From positions 1 through 64,000 of the forward strand of contig LFSH01000026.1 in the NCBI GenBank assembly GCA_001513105.1: a DNA stretch of 64,000 nt. The letters are read 5' to 3'. This DNA is from Clostridiales bacterium DTU070 (GTDB lineage Bacteria > Bacillota > Clostridia > DSM-8532). Position 1 is the stretch's first letter, and each line of letters starts with the position of its first letter. The position numbers were made by a program, and so were the translations under genes. Shown here piece after piece: positions 36,255 to 44,951 of this stretch. The notes below the pieces were generated by a model. The model made no database searches, was not told where the DNA came from, and worked only from the letters and a program-made list of their open reading frames with translations.

Positions 36255-36566
36255 ATGCCCGATAACAAGTGCAACGAATGCGGTCACCAGCATGATTGCG
36301 ATGAAATGGACAATGTCATCGAATTAACAGGTGAAAACGGGGAAACTTTAGAAGTTGAGTTTCTGGCAACTGTTAAGGTTGATGAACAGGAATACGCAGT
36401 AATGCAGACACTTGATGATGACGAAGAGGATGAAGCCGAAATCGTTATTATGAGGCTGGAATACGATGAAGATGAAGACGAGTATTACCTGATTGCCGAA
36501 GAAGACGAAGAAGTTCAGCAGAGGGTCTTTGATGCATTCAAAAAAGCAGCCTTTGAAGAGGAGTAA
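36255..36566 (+). CDS. yrzB: DUF1292 protein (YrzB-like)
   Basis: A small, very acidic protein (103 aa) with the DUF1292 core IELTGENGETLEVEFLATVKVDEQEYAV-like text and a DEDEDEYYLI run. An N-terminal C-x2-C-x-H pattern (CNECGHQHDC) might bind zinc. The function is unknown; in Bacillota it is regularly encoded with ruvX. AAGGAGG before ATG 36255 fixes the start. Confidence 0.88.
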   Translation: MPDNKCNECGHQHDCDEMDNVIELTGENGETLEVEFLATVKVDEQEYAVMQTLDDDEEDEAEIVIMRLEYDEDEDEYYLIAEEDEEVQQRVFDAFKKAAFEEE

Positions 36567-36580
36567 GAAAAAAGAGCTTT

Positions 36581-36623
36581 AAAAGGGGCTGTCTCAAAAC
36601 TGATTTGGGACAGCTCCTTTTTT
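36581..36623 (+). terminator. Strong terminator after yrzB
   Basis: AAAAGGGGCTGTCTCAAA (36581-36598) pairs with TTTGGGACAGCTCCTTTTTT (36604-36623); long stem, loop of 5, T run. Confidence 0.92.
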
Positions 36624-36762
36624 GCGAAGCCCTGCCTTAACGTTTTTCAGTTTGTGAAATGTAATTTTTTTTGTTTTCCTGTTCCCATTGTATTATCATT
36701 AGCTCCGGAACAGACTGCCCGGCTGTCGGAAGGCTGCTGGCGGCCGACTTTGTACTATAATG

Positions 36763-36790
36763 TTGACCTTCGTATTTCATACGATATAAT
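36763..36790 (+). promoter_or_regulatory. Promoter of the DUF3048 gene
   Basis: TTGACC (36763-36768), 16 bp, TATAAT (36785-36790). Confidence 0.75.
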
Positions 36791-36849
36791 GGATGTTAGA
36801 GTAAAAAATAATAGCTTTTATCATCCTTTAATTTTTATGGGGGTTTATT

Positions 36850-38010
36850 ATGAAGAAATTCAAGATTAAATTGAATAAAAGAGGTGTGATAATTCTTGTC
36901 ATTGCCTTGTTATTCATCGTAAGTGCAACAGCCACCTTTTTTATTGCCCAGTCGGTAAAACGCAGCAAAGAGGCGGATACAGCGATATCGGATCCTGATA
37001 TTTCACCCGAACCGACACCCACCGGCACCGAAGACACAGAACCCGGAGATGAAGATGCCGATCCCGGCAGCGATGAGAATACGGAGAACATTACCCCTTC
37101 GCCTACTCCTGTGAAAAAAGCAACAGATTTTAACTTTCCAGTGGAAGGGACAAGGCCTATTGCTGTGATGATCGACAATGAAGGAAAAGAGGTTCTCCCG
37201 CAGGGCGGGCTGGGGCTGGCACAGGTAGTTTATGAAGCCCTTGTGGAATATGGTGATACAAGGTATATGGCATTGTTCTGGGATAATCTGCCCGATTACA
37301 TCGGGCCGGTCAGAAGCTCAAGGCACTATTTCCTTGATTACGCGATGGAATATGATGCAATTTATACCCATATCGGATGGAGCGATTATGCCTACCGGGA
37401 TCTGGCGTTTTACAATATAGACAATATAGACGGGGTTATGCCCGAAACATACGGTGTCTTTTGGGATCTGACCAATGACAAATCCAACTACCACGATTCA
37501 TATACCAATCGTGAAAGAATAACAAAGTTCCTTGAGAAAACCGAGTATTCCCTGACAACCGAGCAAACACTCCCGTTTTCCTATAACACCGAAGATGTGA
37601 CCTATGAAAACGGGGAAAGCGCAAGGGAGATATTCATAAAATACAGTTTATACAGTACCTGCGGGTATTATTATGACGAGGAACAGCAGAACTATAAAAG
37701 AACCCGTCTTGGAGAATTTCAGATTGACAGGAATACAAATGAGGTTATCCGCGCAAAGAATATAATAATCCTGTTTGTTCAGAACAAGACGATAGAAGGA
37801 GATAAGTACGGAAGGCAGCAATTGTATACAACGGGCAGCGGAAAGGGATATTATATAAGCAATGGCGTAAAACAGGACATTACCTGGGTCAAAACATTCC
37901 GCACATCCAAAACCAAGTACCTTGATGAGAATAACAATGAGATAACCATAAATCCTGGACAGACCTGGATCCAGATTGTACCCGTGGACGCAGATATCCG
38001 TATCAGGTAG
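36850..38010 (+). CDS. DUF3048 (YerB-like) membrane-anchored extracellular protein
   Basis: A single hydrophobic segment at about residues 13-33 acts as an uncleaved anchor or signal; there is no lipobox cysteine. A low-complexity acidic and Pro/Thr-rich linker (residues 45-90) spans the wall. The DUF3048 domain follows: RPIAVMIDNE…QGGLGLAQVVYEALVEYG…GPVRSSRHYFLDYA, and then the C-terminal half with WVKTFRTSKT. The function of the family is unknown. It has its own promoter and terminator. Confidence 0.87.
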   Translation: MKKFKIKLNKRGVIILVIALLFIVSATATFFIAQSVKRSKEADTAISDPDISPEPTPTGTEDTEPGDEDADPGSDENTENITPSPTPVKKATDFNFPVEGTRPIAVMIDNEGKEVLPQGGLGLAQVVYEALVEYGDTRYMALFWDNLPDYIGPVRSSRHYFLDYAMEYDAIYTHIGWSDYAYRDLAFYNIDNIDGVMPETYGVFWDLTNDKSNYHDSYTNRERITKFLEKTEYSLTTEQTLPFSYNTEDVTYENGESAREIFIKYSLYSTCGYYYDEEQQNYKRTRLGEFQIDRNTNEVIRAKNIIILFVQNKTIEGDKYGRQQLYTTGSGKGYYISNGVKQDITWVKTFRTSKTKYLDENNNEITINPGQTWIQIVPVDADIRIR

Positions 38011-38119
38011 GAGTTTTGACCCCGCGCTTGCGTTCGGTATAAGGCCCTGGCCGTAAAACAGGCAGGAAGTTCTTAGCTCAACCCGTAAGAAGCATAATCA
38101 ATATGTTTTCGGAAACAAC

Positions 38120-38165
38120 GGGCGCAGTGTAATCCTTTAATGATGGATTTGCACTGCGCCCTTTC
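38120..38165 (+). terminator. Terminator before the second 60-bp repeat
   Basis: GGGCGCAGTG (38120-38129) and CACTGCGCCC (38152-38161) pair perfectly, with AATCC/GGATT inside, followed by TTTC. It lies 110 bp after the DUF3048 stop and 20 bp before the repeat. Confidence 0.8.
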
Positions 38166-38181
38166 AGTTTAAGGGCAGTTA

Positions 38182-38241
38182 CAGCATTGTTCAGAGAAAA
38201 TTTTTCAGAGGTTGTGTCACATATGTTTGACTTCTCTAGAA
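38182..38241. repeat. 60-bp direct repeat, copy 2 (upstream of the rplS promoter)
   Basis: Identical at all 60 positions to bases 1-60. Identity stops at 38241 (copy 1 continues GACCG, copy 2 TGTAA). Its right end is 29 bp before the -35 box of the rplS promoter, almost the same distance as copy 1 from the pyr promoter. It could be an upstream activator site, a binding site for a nucleoid protein, or a recent mobile fragment. Confidence 0.95.
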
Positions 38242-38270
38242 TGTAAAACGCCATAGGCAAAAAAACGGTA

Positions 38271-38299
38271 TTTACACAATCGGATTCCTGTGTTATAAT
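38271..38299 (+). promoter_or_regulatory. Promoter of rplS
   Basis: TTTACA (38271-38276), 17 bp, perfect TATAAT (38294-38299). Confidence 0.85.
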
Positions 38300-38305
38300 G
38301 TTTAA

Positions 38306-38362
38306 TCGTGAATACGGGCGGTCCTCTGTCGGACGGTTTTTTTATCCCGGCAAGAACGTCCA
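38306..38362 (+). promoter_or_regulatory. Candidate ribosomal protein L19 leader
   Basis: The 5' UTR before rplS has CGGG/CCCG outer pairing, an inner GTCC/GGAC hairpin (about 38322-38336) and T7, a compact structure like that of the L19 leaders known in low-GC Gram-positives. The inner stem is only 4 bp. The family match is from memory and not tested. Confidence 0.4.
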
Positions 38363-38380
38363 TGATTTGGAGGTTTTGAT

Positions 38381-38734
38381 ATGGATATTATTCGTGAACT
38401 GGAAAAGGAAAGCATGAAACAAAACCTTCCCGATTTAAGAGTAGGAGATTACGTGAAGGTAGCCGTTAAGGTTAAGGAAGGTACCCGTGAAAGACTTCAG
38501 ACCTTTGAAGGCTTCATTATCGGGATCCATGGCAGCGGTATCCGTCGTGCCATTGTGGTCAGAAGGGTATCCTTTGGAATTGGTGTTGAAAGAGTATTCC
38601 CGATTCATTCTCCGAAAGTTGACAATATTGAAATTGTCAGACGAGGAAAGGTTAGAAGGGCCAAGCTCTATTATCTGCGCGACAGAGTTGGTAAGGCTGC
38701 AAGAATCAAAGAAGACATCGGCGCAAAAAAATAA
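38381..38734 (+). CDS. rplS: 50S ribosomal protein L19
   Basis: A 117-aa ribosomal protein at the 30S-50S interface. The family text [28 protein letters not shown]-type core, [13 protein letters not shown] and [20 protein letters not shown] is unmistakable. GGAGG is 8 nt before ATG 38381. It has its own strong promoter and a terminator. rimM and trmD, which often come before it, are not here; DUF3048 replaces them. Confidence 0.98.
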   Translation: MDIIRELEKESMKQNLPDLRVGDYVKVAVKVKEGTRERLQTFEGFIIGIHGSGIRRAIVVRRVSFGIGVERVFPIHSPKVDNIEIVRRGKVRRAKLYYLRDRVGKAARIKEDIGAKK

Positions 38735-38744
38735 CAATCTTAAA

Positions 38745-38771
38745 AAAGAGGACAAATTGTCCTCTTTCTTA
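38745..38771 (+). terminator. Terminator after rplS
   Basis: AAAGAGGACAA (38745-38755) and TTGTCCTCTTT (38757-38767) form the stem (loop within CAAATTG), followed by CTT. Confidence 0.8.
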
Positions 38772-38823
38772 ATATCCGGCATTTTTGCACATATAATTAT
38801 TACCTGGTAATGGAGAGTTATTA

Positions 38824-39726
38824 ATGAATATTCAATGGTTTCCCGGGCATATGGCAAAGACCAGGCGAATGCTGTCTGAAAACCTGAAACTGATTGATGT
38901 GGTAATAGAGCTCTTAGACGCACGGATACCAAGGAGCAGCCAAAACCCGGAGATTGACAGGCTGGTAAAAAACAAGCCAAGGATAATAGCGCTGAACAAA
39001 AGCGATCTTGCTGATCCTGAAAAAAACGGTATGTGGATTGACAGGTTCAGGCAGGACGGCATTGATGCAATATGCATAAATGCGTTAACCGGTGAGGGGA
39101 TACCCAATCTTGTTGCCCGGTTGAAGAAAATAATGGAGCCCGTGCTTAAAAAAGCGGCTGAACGAGGAAGAATATCCAGGCCAATCAAGACCATGATAGT
39201 GGGTATTCCAAACGTGGGTAAATCAGCGCTTATAAACAGGATAGCAGGCAGGGCGACAGCAGTAACCGGCGACAGACCCGGTGTAACAAGGAACAAGCAG
39301 TGGGTAAGGATAAACCCTGAAATCCAGCTCTTGGATACCCCGGGAATACTGTGGCCGAAGTTTGACGATCCGCAAACAGGAATGAACCTTGCGTTCACAG
39401 GCGCAATACGCGATGAAATAATGGATATTGCGACGCTGGCGTCAAAGCTGTTGGAAGTGCTTTCACGACTGTATCCCGAACAGCTTCGGAACAGGTATAA
39501 ACTCAGCGAAGCAGAAGGAATTCCCGGGCATATACTCCTGGAAGAGGCCGGAAGGAAAAGAGGATGTCTTGTGTCGGGAAGCGAAGTTGATTATTATAGA
39601 ATCAGCAGTATAATTCTTGATGAATTCAGGGCAGCAAAAATAGGCAGAATTACGCTGGAGAGCCCGGAAGAGAGTGATTTTGATGACAAGAAGGATGACA
39701 GTGGCGGAAATCAGGCAAAAAGCTGA
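38824..39726 (+). CDS. rbgA: Ribosome biogenesis GTPase A
   Basis: A circularly permuted GTPase needed for late 50S assembly. The order is G4 NKSDL (about residue 58), G5, then G1 GIPNVGKSA (about 126) and G3 DTPG, and it starts with the family hallmark IQWFPGHMAKT. The 300 aa include the C-terminal ANTAR-like RNA-binding domain. The clustering rplS-rbgA-rnhB is the standard Bacillota order. Its last 44 nt overlap rnhB. Confidence 0.96.
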   Translation: MNIQWFPGHMAKTRRMLSENLKLIDVVIELLDARIPRSSQNPEIDRLVKNKPRIIALNKSDLADPEKNGMWIDRFRQDGIDAICINALTGEGIPNLVARLKKIMEPVLKKAAERGRISRPIKTMIVGIPNVGKSALINRIAGRATAVTGDRPGVTRNKQWVRINPEIQLLDTPGILWPKFDDPQTGMNLAFTGAIRDEIMDIATLASKLLEVLSRLYPEQLRNRYKLSEAEGIPGHILLEEAGRKRGCLVSGSEVDYYRISSIILDEFRAAKIGRITLESPEESDFDDKKDDSGGNQAKS

Positions 39727-40453
39727 AGAAATGCCGCTTGAAGAAGCAGTATCCTGGCTGTGTGATATTATGCCCGATTATGGCATATCTGTTGCAAAAC
39801 TTGCCGATACCTTTTCAAAAAGGCTTATAAGGCTCAGGGAAGAAAAGGAAAGACTGAAGCGGATGTCTGTGTTCGAGGTTCAGGCACGGGGAAGGGGTTT
39901 TGTACATATAGGAGGCATAGACGAAGCGGGAAGAGGCCCGCTTGCAGGCCCTGTTGTTGCAGCGTGCGTGGTTCTTCCCGATGATTGCTTTATAGAGCAT
40001 CTTAATGATTCAAAAAAACTTACCGGAACACTGAGGGAAAAGCTTTTTGATATAATAGTAAAAGAAGCGGTTGACTACGGCATAGGCATAATCATGCCCG
40101 AAGAGATAGATCAAATCAATATTCTCAACGCAACAAAAAAAGCAATGATCCAAGCCGTTTCAGACCTTAAAAGGAAGCCTGATTATTTAATCATAGATTC
40201 CCTGAAACTACCGCTGCCCATTGAACAGTATCCTGTTGACAAGGGCGACAGCCTGAGCGTTTCTGTTGCGGCTGCTTCAGTAATTGCAAAAGTTACAAGG
40301 GACAGGTGGATGGAAGAAGCCCACAGGCAATATCCTCAGTACGGATTCGACAGGCATAAAGGGTACGGAACACGGGAACATATGGAAGCTATACGGAAAT
40401 ACGGTTTATGCCCGATACATAGAAAAAGCTTTACGCACGGATTGGTGGGATGA
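39683..40453 (+). CDS. rnhB: Ribonuclease HII
   Basis: Removes ribonucleotides from DNA. Catalytic acids are in GGIDEAGRGPLAGP (about residues 75-88) and DSLKLPLP. About 70 residues of helical N-terminal extension precede the core, as in Bacillus RnhB, and the total of 256 aa agrees. The start is not certain: ATG 39683 gives a 44-nt overlap with rbgA; GTG 39674 and ATG 39695 are alternatives. It should be translated by coupling. Confidence 0.95.
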   Translation: MTRRMTVAEIRQKAEEMPLEEAVSWLCDIMPDYGISVAKLADTFSKRLIRLREEKERLKRMSVFEVQARGRGFVHIGGIDEAGRGPLAGPVVAACVVLPDDCFIEHLNDSKKLTGTLREKLFDIIVKEAVDYGIGIIMPEEIDQINILNATKKAMIQAVSDLKRKPDYLIIDSLKLPLPIEQYPVDKGDSLSVSVAAASVIAKVTRDRWMEEAHRQYPQYGFDRHKGYGTREHMEAIRKYGLCPIHRKSFTHGLVG

Positions 40454-40459
40454 TTAATA

Positions 40460-41863
40460 TTGAGGATTCCTGATTCTGTATCCCAGGTAATACTGCAGTA
40501 TCTGCAGGCGCAGAGTGCAAATATGCCGCTTGAAGGCGAGGTGTTTACCGGGCGGATTATATCCGTTGACGGTGATTTCCTGCTGATGCAGCTTTTTGAC
40601 GGAAGAGAAAAAACTGCGCAGGTAAAGGCTGATGTAACGTATAACCCGGGAGACATACTGAAACTCAAGGTTATCGACAGGCAGCAGGGAAAGCTTATTG
40701 TGCAGGAAACAGAACGCAGCCCTGCGCAAAACGACAGCGGCATTGAAAATATAAAGGATCCTGCAGCCGCAGGAAATCCCAAAACTGCAGTGAATTCCGG
40801 GGTTATGAGAAATCCCGCCGATATTTTGAAATCAATGAACCTGCCGGTCAATAAACTCCATTCCGATATTGTCAGCGCGATCCTGGATATGGGGAAAGAG
40901 CCCGAAAAGGAATTATTCCAAAAAGTCCTGGATATAATGAAGGAATCACATATTGAAGAACCCAGGCCTGCGGTATTTATGGTGCTTAACGGGATGGAAG
41001 ACGGGGAACGGTTCCATGAGCTTGTAACAGCACTGGATAAAGGGCAGTTTCGGTTTACGGAAGAATTAAGCAATCTGCTAAGTCTTATGGATTCATCCGG
41101 CGATGACATTCTTTCAGGACTTGCTGAAAGAATAAGGACTGTATTTTCCGATTCCCTGATTATGCCCGAGCCCGTCGATGAAAAACAGGCGCAGTCCCGG
41201 GAAACTGTACCGGATAATGAACATCCGGCTGCTGGCGAAAGACCTGCTTCCGAAGGAGGACAACAGAAGAACCTGCTCATTCAAAAACCCGTAAAACGGG
41301 CAGAAATAGCCCTGCCCAAGGCCGATCAATGGTTAAGCGATTTGAAAAAAGAGCTTTCGGGGTTGAGAAAGTTTGTTACGAATTCAACGTTAAGCAACAG
41401 GGAGGAAATCCTGTCAAGGGTGGACAGGCTTGATACGGCAATACGTTTTTTCACCGACCTGAAAGGTTTCGTGCTGTTCGTGCAGATACCGTTTATTTAC
41501 AGGGATAATCAGAAAAACGGTGAATTATACATAATGAGGCGGACAGGCCGGAAAGGAAAGATTGATTCCAGGGACTTTACGTTTTTCCTGTCTCTGTCAA
41601 CCGATAATATCGGTGATTTGGATATATTTGTCCATGTCAGGAATAAAAACGTCATGGTAAAGGTTTTTGCCGGGGATGAAAATCATAAACCCCTGTTTAC
41701 TGATGAATACAGGTCCTTGTATGAGGCTTTGAAGGAAAAAGGATATACCCTTTTTGACCTGGGCTTTGAACTGAAGGATGACAATATCAACGTTTTCAAT
41801 GCTGAAAGGAAGGCCTTGCTGCAGCTGGACAAAGGCAAAACAAAAATAGATATCAGGGTTTGA
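40460..41863 (+). CDS. YlqG-like protein (467 aa), next to an FlhB-like protein
   Basis: A protein of unknown function in the place of Bacillus ylqG, between rnhB and the short FlhB-like gene. An N-terminal beta-barrel-like region (EVFTGRIISVDGDFLLMQL…GDILKLKVID) is followed by a long polar linker (residues 90-270) and a C-terminal region of about 170 residues similar in style to the flagellar hook-length control protein C-terminus. This suggests a link to FlhB-type export switches. Start TTG 40460 is the only start near GGTGGGATG. No signal peptide. Confidence 0.75.
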   Translation: MRIPDSVSQVILQYLQAQSANMPLEGEVFTGRIISVDGDFLLMQLFDGREKTAQVKADVTYNPGDILKLKVIDRQQGKLIVQETERSPAQNDSGIENIKDPAAAGNPKTAVNSGVMRNPADILKSMNLPVNKLHSDIVSAILDMGKEPEKELFQKVLDIMKESHIEEPRPAVFMVLNGMEDGERFHELVTALDKGQFRFTEELSNLLSLMDSSGDDILSGLAERIRTVFSDSLIMPEPVDEKQAQSRETVPDNEHPAAGERPASEGGQQKNLLIQKPVKRAEIALPKADQWLSDLKKELSGLRKFVTNSTLSNREEILSRVDRLDTAIRFFTDLKGFVLFVQIPFIYRDNQKNGELYIMRRTGRKGKIDSRDFTFFLSLSTDNIGDLDIFVHVRNKNVMVKVFAGDENHKPLFTDEYRSLYEALKEKGYTLFDLGFELKDDNINVFNAERKALLQLDKGKTKIDIRV

Positions 41864-41867
41864 TGTT

Positions 41868-42152
41868 ATGAAGGAAAAGAAAATAAAGAAAGCCGCTGCC
41901 TTATCCTATTCACCGGACAGGGACAGGGCGCCGAAAGTAGTCGCGTCGGGAAAAGGCGTTATTGCAGAAAAAATAATTGAAAAAGCACGGGAGGAGAAGA
42001 TACCCGTTGTAGAGGATTCGGACCTTGCATCGGAACTTTCGGTGCTTGATACGGGTTCCGAGATTCCCGTGGAGCTTTATGAAGTGGTTGCCGAAATACT
42101 TGCCTTTGTAAGCCGCGTGGATGAGAAAGCCGGCAGAAAATTCAAAAGATAA
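41868..42152 (+). CDS. FlhB2/YlqH: stand-alone FlhB C-terminal domain
   Basis: A 94-aa soluble version of the cytoplasmic domain of the FlhB/YscU export switch proteins: AAALSYSPDRDRAPKVVASGKG matches the region after the autocleavage site, and IPVVEDSDLASEL and ELYEVVAEILAFV the rest. The NPTH cleavage motif itself is not present (the equivalent place reads LSYSPD), so it cannot self-cleave. It lacks the membrane part. Tight linkage to the YlqG-like gene suggests that they interact. Confidence 0.85.
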   Translation: MKEKKIKKAAALSYSPDRDRAPKVVASGKGVIAEKIIEKAREEKIPVVEDSDLASELSVLDTGSEIPVELYEVVAEILAFVSRVDEKAGRKFKR

Positions 42153-42175
42153 ACTGATTATTAAAAGGGATTTCT

Positions 42176-42535
42176 ATGAATACCAGGAAATTGGGAGCAA
42201 TAGGCGAAGCATATGCCGTTGAATACCTGGCCGAAAGAGGTTACAGGATTCTGCGTCGGAACTACAGGGCGGGAAGGCTGGGAGAAATAGATCTGATCGC
42301 CTCAAAAAACAAGAGGCTTTATTTTATAGAAGTCAAGTCCAGGACAGGAGATTCTTACGGTACTCCCGCAGAGGCGGTGTCATACAGGAAGCAGAGAACA
42401 ATAGCTAAGGTTGCTTCATGTTTTCTGAATGAATACGGTGCAGGCGACACCGAAGTCCAATTTGATGTTATTGAAATTATTATGACAAGGGATGGAAAAC
42501 TTATAGACATAAATCATATAGAGGAAGCCTTTTGA
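42176..42535 (+). CDS. YraN family (UPF0102) endonuclease-like protein
   Basis: A small nuclease-fold protein of 119 aa; the restriction-endonuclease-like residues are in GRLGEIDLIASKNKRLYFIEVKSR (D…E-x-K). The role is unknown. AAAAGGGA precedes ATG 42176. It belongs to the same operon as rnhB, which is conserved in many bacteria. Its TGA overlaps the possible TTG of the next gene, but that start is not preferred. Confidence 0.9.
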   Translation: MNTRKLGAIGEAYAVEYLAERGYRILRRNYRAGRLGEIDLIASKNKRLYFIEVKSRTGDSYGTPAEAVSYRKQRTIAKVASCFLNEYGAGDTEVQFDVIEIIMTRDGKLIDINHIEEAF

Positions 42536-42564
42536 CAGGGGAACAGGGTGAGGAGGACGAACGG

Positions 42565-43497
42565 GTGACAGTGGTTGATGCCCATTGTGATTCGCTTACA
42601 AGGGCGGTTAACAGCAATAGAAGCCTTGAAAACAATACATTGCACTGGGATATAGAACGGGCACTGAATTATGACGGATTTGTCCAGGTTCTTGCCGTGT
42701 TCCAGGATCCCGGCAGAGGAAAGCCGACTTTTAACAATGCAATGAGATATATACAGGAAGCTGCAGGGATTGAAGGCCGCAGTTCCTGCTTCAGGATATG
42801 CAGAACATATAATGATATTGAAGATGGACTTAGAAACAGGAAAGTCTGCGGCATATTAGCCGTTGAAGGCGGTGAAGCCCTTGAAGGAAGGGAAGAAAAC
42901 CTGCATGCTTTTTTTGATGCAGGGGTACGGATAATCACCCTTACATGGAACTATGCAAACGAACTCGGGGACGGAGCCGAAACACAGTATAACGGCGGCC
43001 TTACTGCCTTCGGCAGGAGAATCGTGAAACTAATGCAGGAAAAAGGGATGATAGTGGATATTTCCCATGCAGATGTGAAAACCTTTGAGGATTGTATCAG
43101 CATAAGCACAAAACCTGTAATAGCATCCCATTCGAATGCCAGGAATATTTGCGACCACCCGCGGAACCTGTACGACTGGCAGATAACGGAGATAAAGAGG
43201 ACCGGCGGTGTGGTGGGCATAAACCTCTATACCGAGTTTATAAATAACAGCTCAAAGGCAGATATTGTGTCGGTGATACGCCACATTGAACATATATGCG
43301 CGACAGCCGGTGAAGACACCGTTGGTATAGGCGCGGATTTTGACGGGATGGAAAGATTGCCTGAAAAAATCAGCGGTGTTGAGGATTTGTACGTTATTTT
43401 TAATGAACTTGCCAGGTTAAACTATCCGGACAGAACGATTGAAAAAATTGCGGGCGGCAATTTTTTAAGGGTTTTTCGTGATGTACTGGCAGAATAA
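42565..43497 (+). CDS. Membrane dipeptidase (peptidase M19)
   Basis: A zinc dipeptidase of the renal dipeptidase family. The metal motif is DAHCD at residues 5-9; later ligands are in EGGEAL, DISHAD and ASHSNAR. It probably cleaves dipeptides including those with a D-residue. GTG 42565 is chosen because AGGAGG stands 8 nt upstream; TTG 42532 would place that perfect ribosome site inside the gene. No signal peptide, so cytoplasmic, 310 aa. Confidence 0.9.
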   Translation: MTVVDAHCDSLTRAVNSNRSLENNTLHWDIERALNYDGFVQVLAVFQDPGRGKPTFNNAMRYIQEAAGIEGRSSCFRICRTYNDIEDGLRNRKVCGILAVEGGEALEGREENLHAFFDAGVRIITLTWNYANELGDGAETQYNGGLTAFGRRIVKLMQEKGMIVDISHADVKTFEDCISISTKPVIASHSNARNICDHPRNLYDWQITEIKRTGGVVGINLYTEFINNSSKADIVSVIRHIEHICATAGEDTVGIGADFDGMERLPEKISGVEDLYVIFNELARLNYPDRTIEKIAGGNFLRVFRDVLAE

Positions 43498-43569
43498 CGG
43501 GAATAATCATAATAAAGTTCCATTTCGTGGAACCTTTATAAACATATTAACATCTAAAGAGTGGGGAAA

Positions 43570-44919
43570 ATGGATAAAGCAAGGGAAACAGCGCTCAAAG
43601 CTTTATATGAAACCGAAGTAAAAGACGCATATTCAAACCTTGTTCTGAAAAAGCTCCTGCGTGACAGGCAGCTTGAACCGAGGGACAGGGCCTTCGTAAC
43701 TGAGCTGGTTTACGGCACCGTTACAAGAAAACTTACGTTGGACTGGGTAATATCCCGGTTTTCAAAGGTTAAACTGAAAAAACTGTCCAATTGGGTGCTG
43801 CAGATCCTGAGGCTTGGTGCATACCAGATCCTGTTCCTGGACAGGGTTCCGCCATCTGCGGCCTGTAATACGTCGGTTGAACTTGCAGGGAGGTACGCTA
43901 AGCAATCGAAGGGTTTTGTGAATGCAGTGCTCAGGAACATCGCCCGGAACAGGGACGGTATTGATTTTCAGGATATTGATGCTCAAAGCACCGCCGAGAG
44001 GTTTTCAATAAAATACTCCTTCCCGGAATACCTTGCCGGGGAATGGATTACGGCTTTTGGTGAAGAATTTGCCGGGACTCTTTTGGAATCGCTGCTTGAG
44101 CGCCCGGATTTTTCGGTCCGCATCAATACGCTGAAGACAACAAGGGAAGCCCTTGTTGACGAGTTAGGCCAAAACGGTATTGAAGCAGTACCCGGCCGTT
44201 TTTTGGATGAAGCGCTGTACCTTCGGAATGTATCGGATATTTCCGGGCTGGATGCTTTTATTGAGGGAAAAATGACTGTCCAGGATGAGAGTTCAATGCT
44301 TGCCGTGAAAGTACTGGATCCCGCACCGGGTGAAAGAATACTGGATGTATGCGCCGCCCCGGGCGGCAAAACCACGCATATAGGCCAGGTAATGAAAAAC
44401 AAGGGGCATATTGATGCATGGGACATACATGAGCATAAAATCGGGCTGATCGGTGAAAATGCAAGAAGGCTCGGCGTTGAAATAATAGAAGCATCCCAAA
44501 GAGATGCCCTCCGGCCACTGGAAGAAGCAAAGGGTATGTATGACCGGGTACTGGTTGATGCCCCGTGCTCGGGTACCGGAATTATCAGGAGAAAGCCCGA
44601 TATAAAGTGGAAAAGAAAAAAGGAAGATTTTAGTAGTTTGGTTGAGATTCAGAAAAAAATATTGTATAATTCGAGTATGTATGTAAAACCCGGCGGTGTA
44701 CTGGTATATAGTACCTGTTCGCTCGATGAAAGAGAAAATGAACAGATTATTGCGGGTTTTTTATCTGAGAACGGGAATTTTGCCCGTGAATCACTGAAAG
44801 GGCGTTTGCCCGGGACATTAAATGAAAAGGAAGGAACTGAAGAGGGTATACTTAGGTTATACCCTCATATTGACGGAACCGACGGGTTTTTCATCGCAAG
44901 GATGAGAAGAATAAGCTGA
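43570..44919 (+). CDS. rsmB: 16S rRNA (cytosine-967-C5)-methyltransferase
   Basis: Methylates C967 of 16S rRNA. An N-terminal NusB-like domain (ARETALKALYETE, residues 3-130) is followed by the NSUN methylase with DVCAAPGGKTTH, the DAPCSGTG cysteine and the STCSLDERENE cysteine. The 449 aa are full length. ATG 43570 follows GTGGGG; GTG 43561 is inside the ribosome site. It heads the conserved block rsmB-rlmN-prpC-prkC-rsgA-rpe-thiN. Confidence 0.96.
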   Translation: MDKARETALKALYETEVKDAYSNLVLKKLLRDRQLEPRDRAFVTELVYGTVTRKLTLDWVISRFSKVKLKKLSNWVLQILRLGAYQILFLDRVPPSAACNTSVELAGRYAKQSKGFVNAVLRNIARNRDGIDFQDIDAQSTAERFSIKYSFPEYLAGEWITAFGEEFAGTLLESLLERPDFSVRINTLKTTREALVDELGQNGIEAVPGRFLDEALYLRNVSDISGLDAFIEGKMTVQDESSMLAVKVLDPAPGERILDVCAAPGGKTTHIGQVMKNKGHIDAWDIHEHKIGLIGENARRLGVEIIEASQRDALRPLEEAKGMYDRVLVDAPCSGTGIIRRKPDIKWKRKKEDFSSLVEIQKKILYNSSMYVKPGGVLVYSTCSLDERENEQIIAGFLSENGNFARESLKGRLPGTLNEKEGTEEGILRLYPHIDGTDGFFIARMRRIS

Positions 44920-44951
44920 TTGCTTTTCTTCATGCCTGCAGGGAAGGGATT

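Noticed and set aside
38078-38260. 60-codon ORF on the minus strand across the repeat and terminator
   Set aside because: It runs through a perfect terminator hairpin and the 60-bp repeat, has no ribosome site and resembles no known protein.
40336-41280. 314-codon ORF on the minus strand over rnhB and the YlqG-like gene
   Set aside because: Serine-rich antisense shadow with no ribosome site; the plus-strand genes are tightly packed.
42532-42564. TTG start for the M19 dipeptidase
   Set aside because: It would put AGGAGG inside the gene; GTG 42565 is at ideal spacing and starts at the conserved metal motif.
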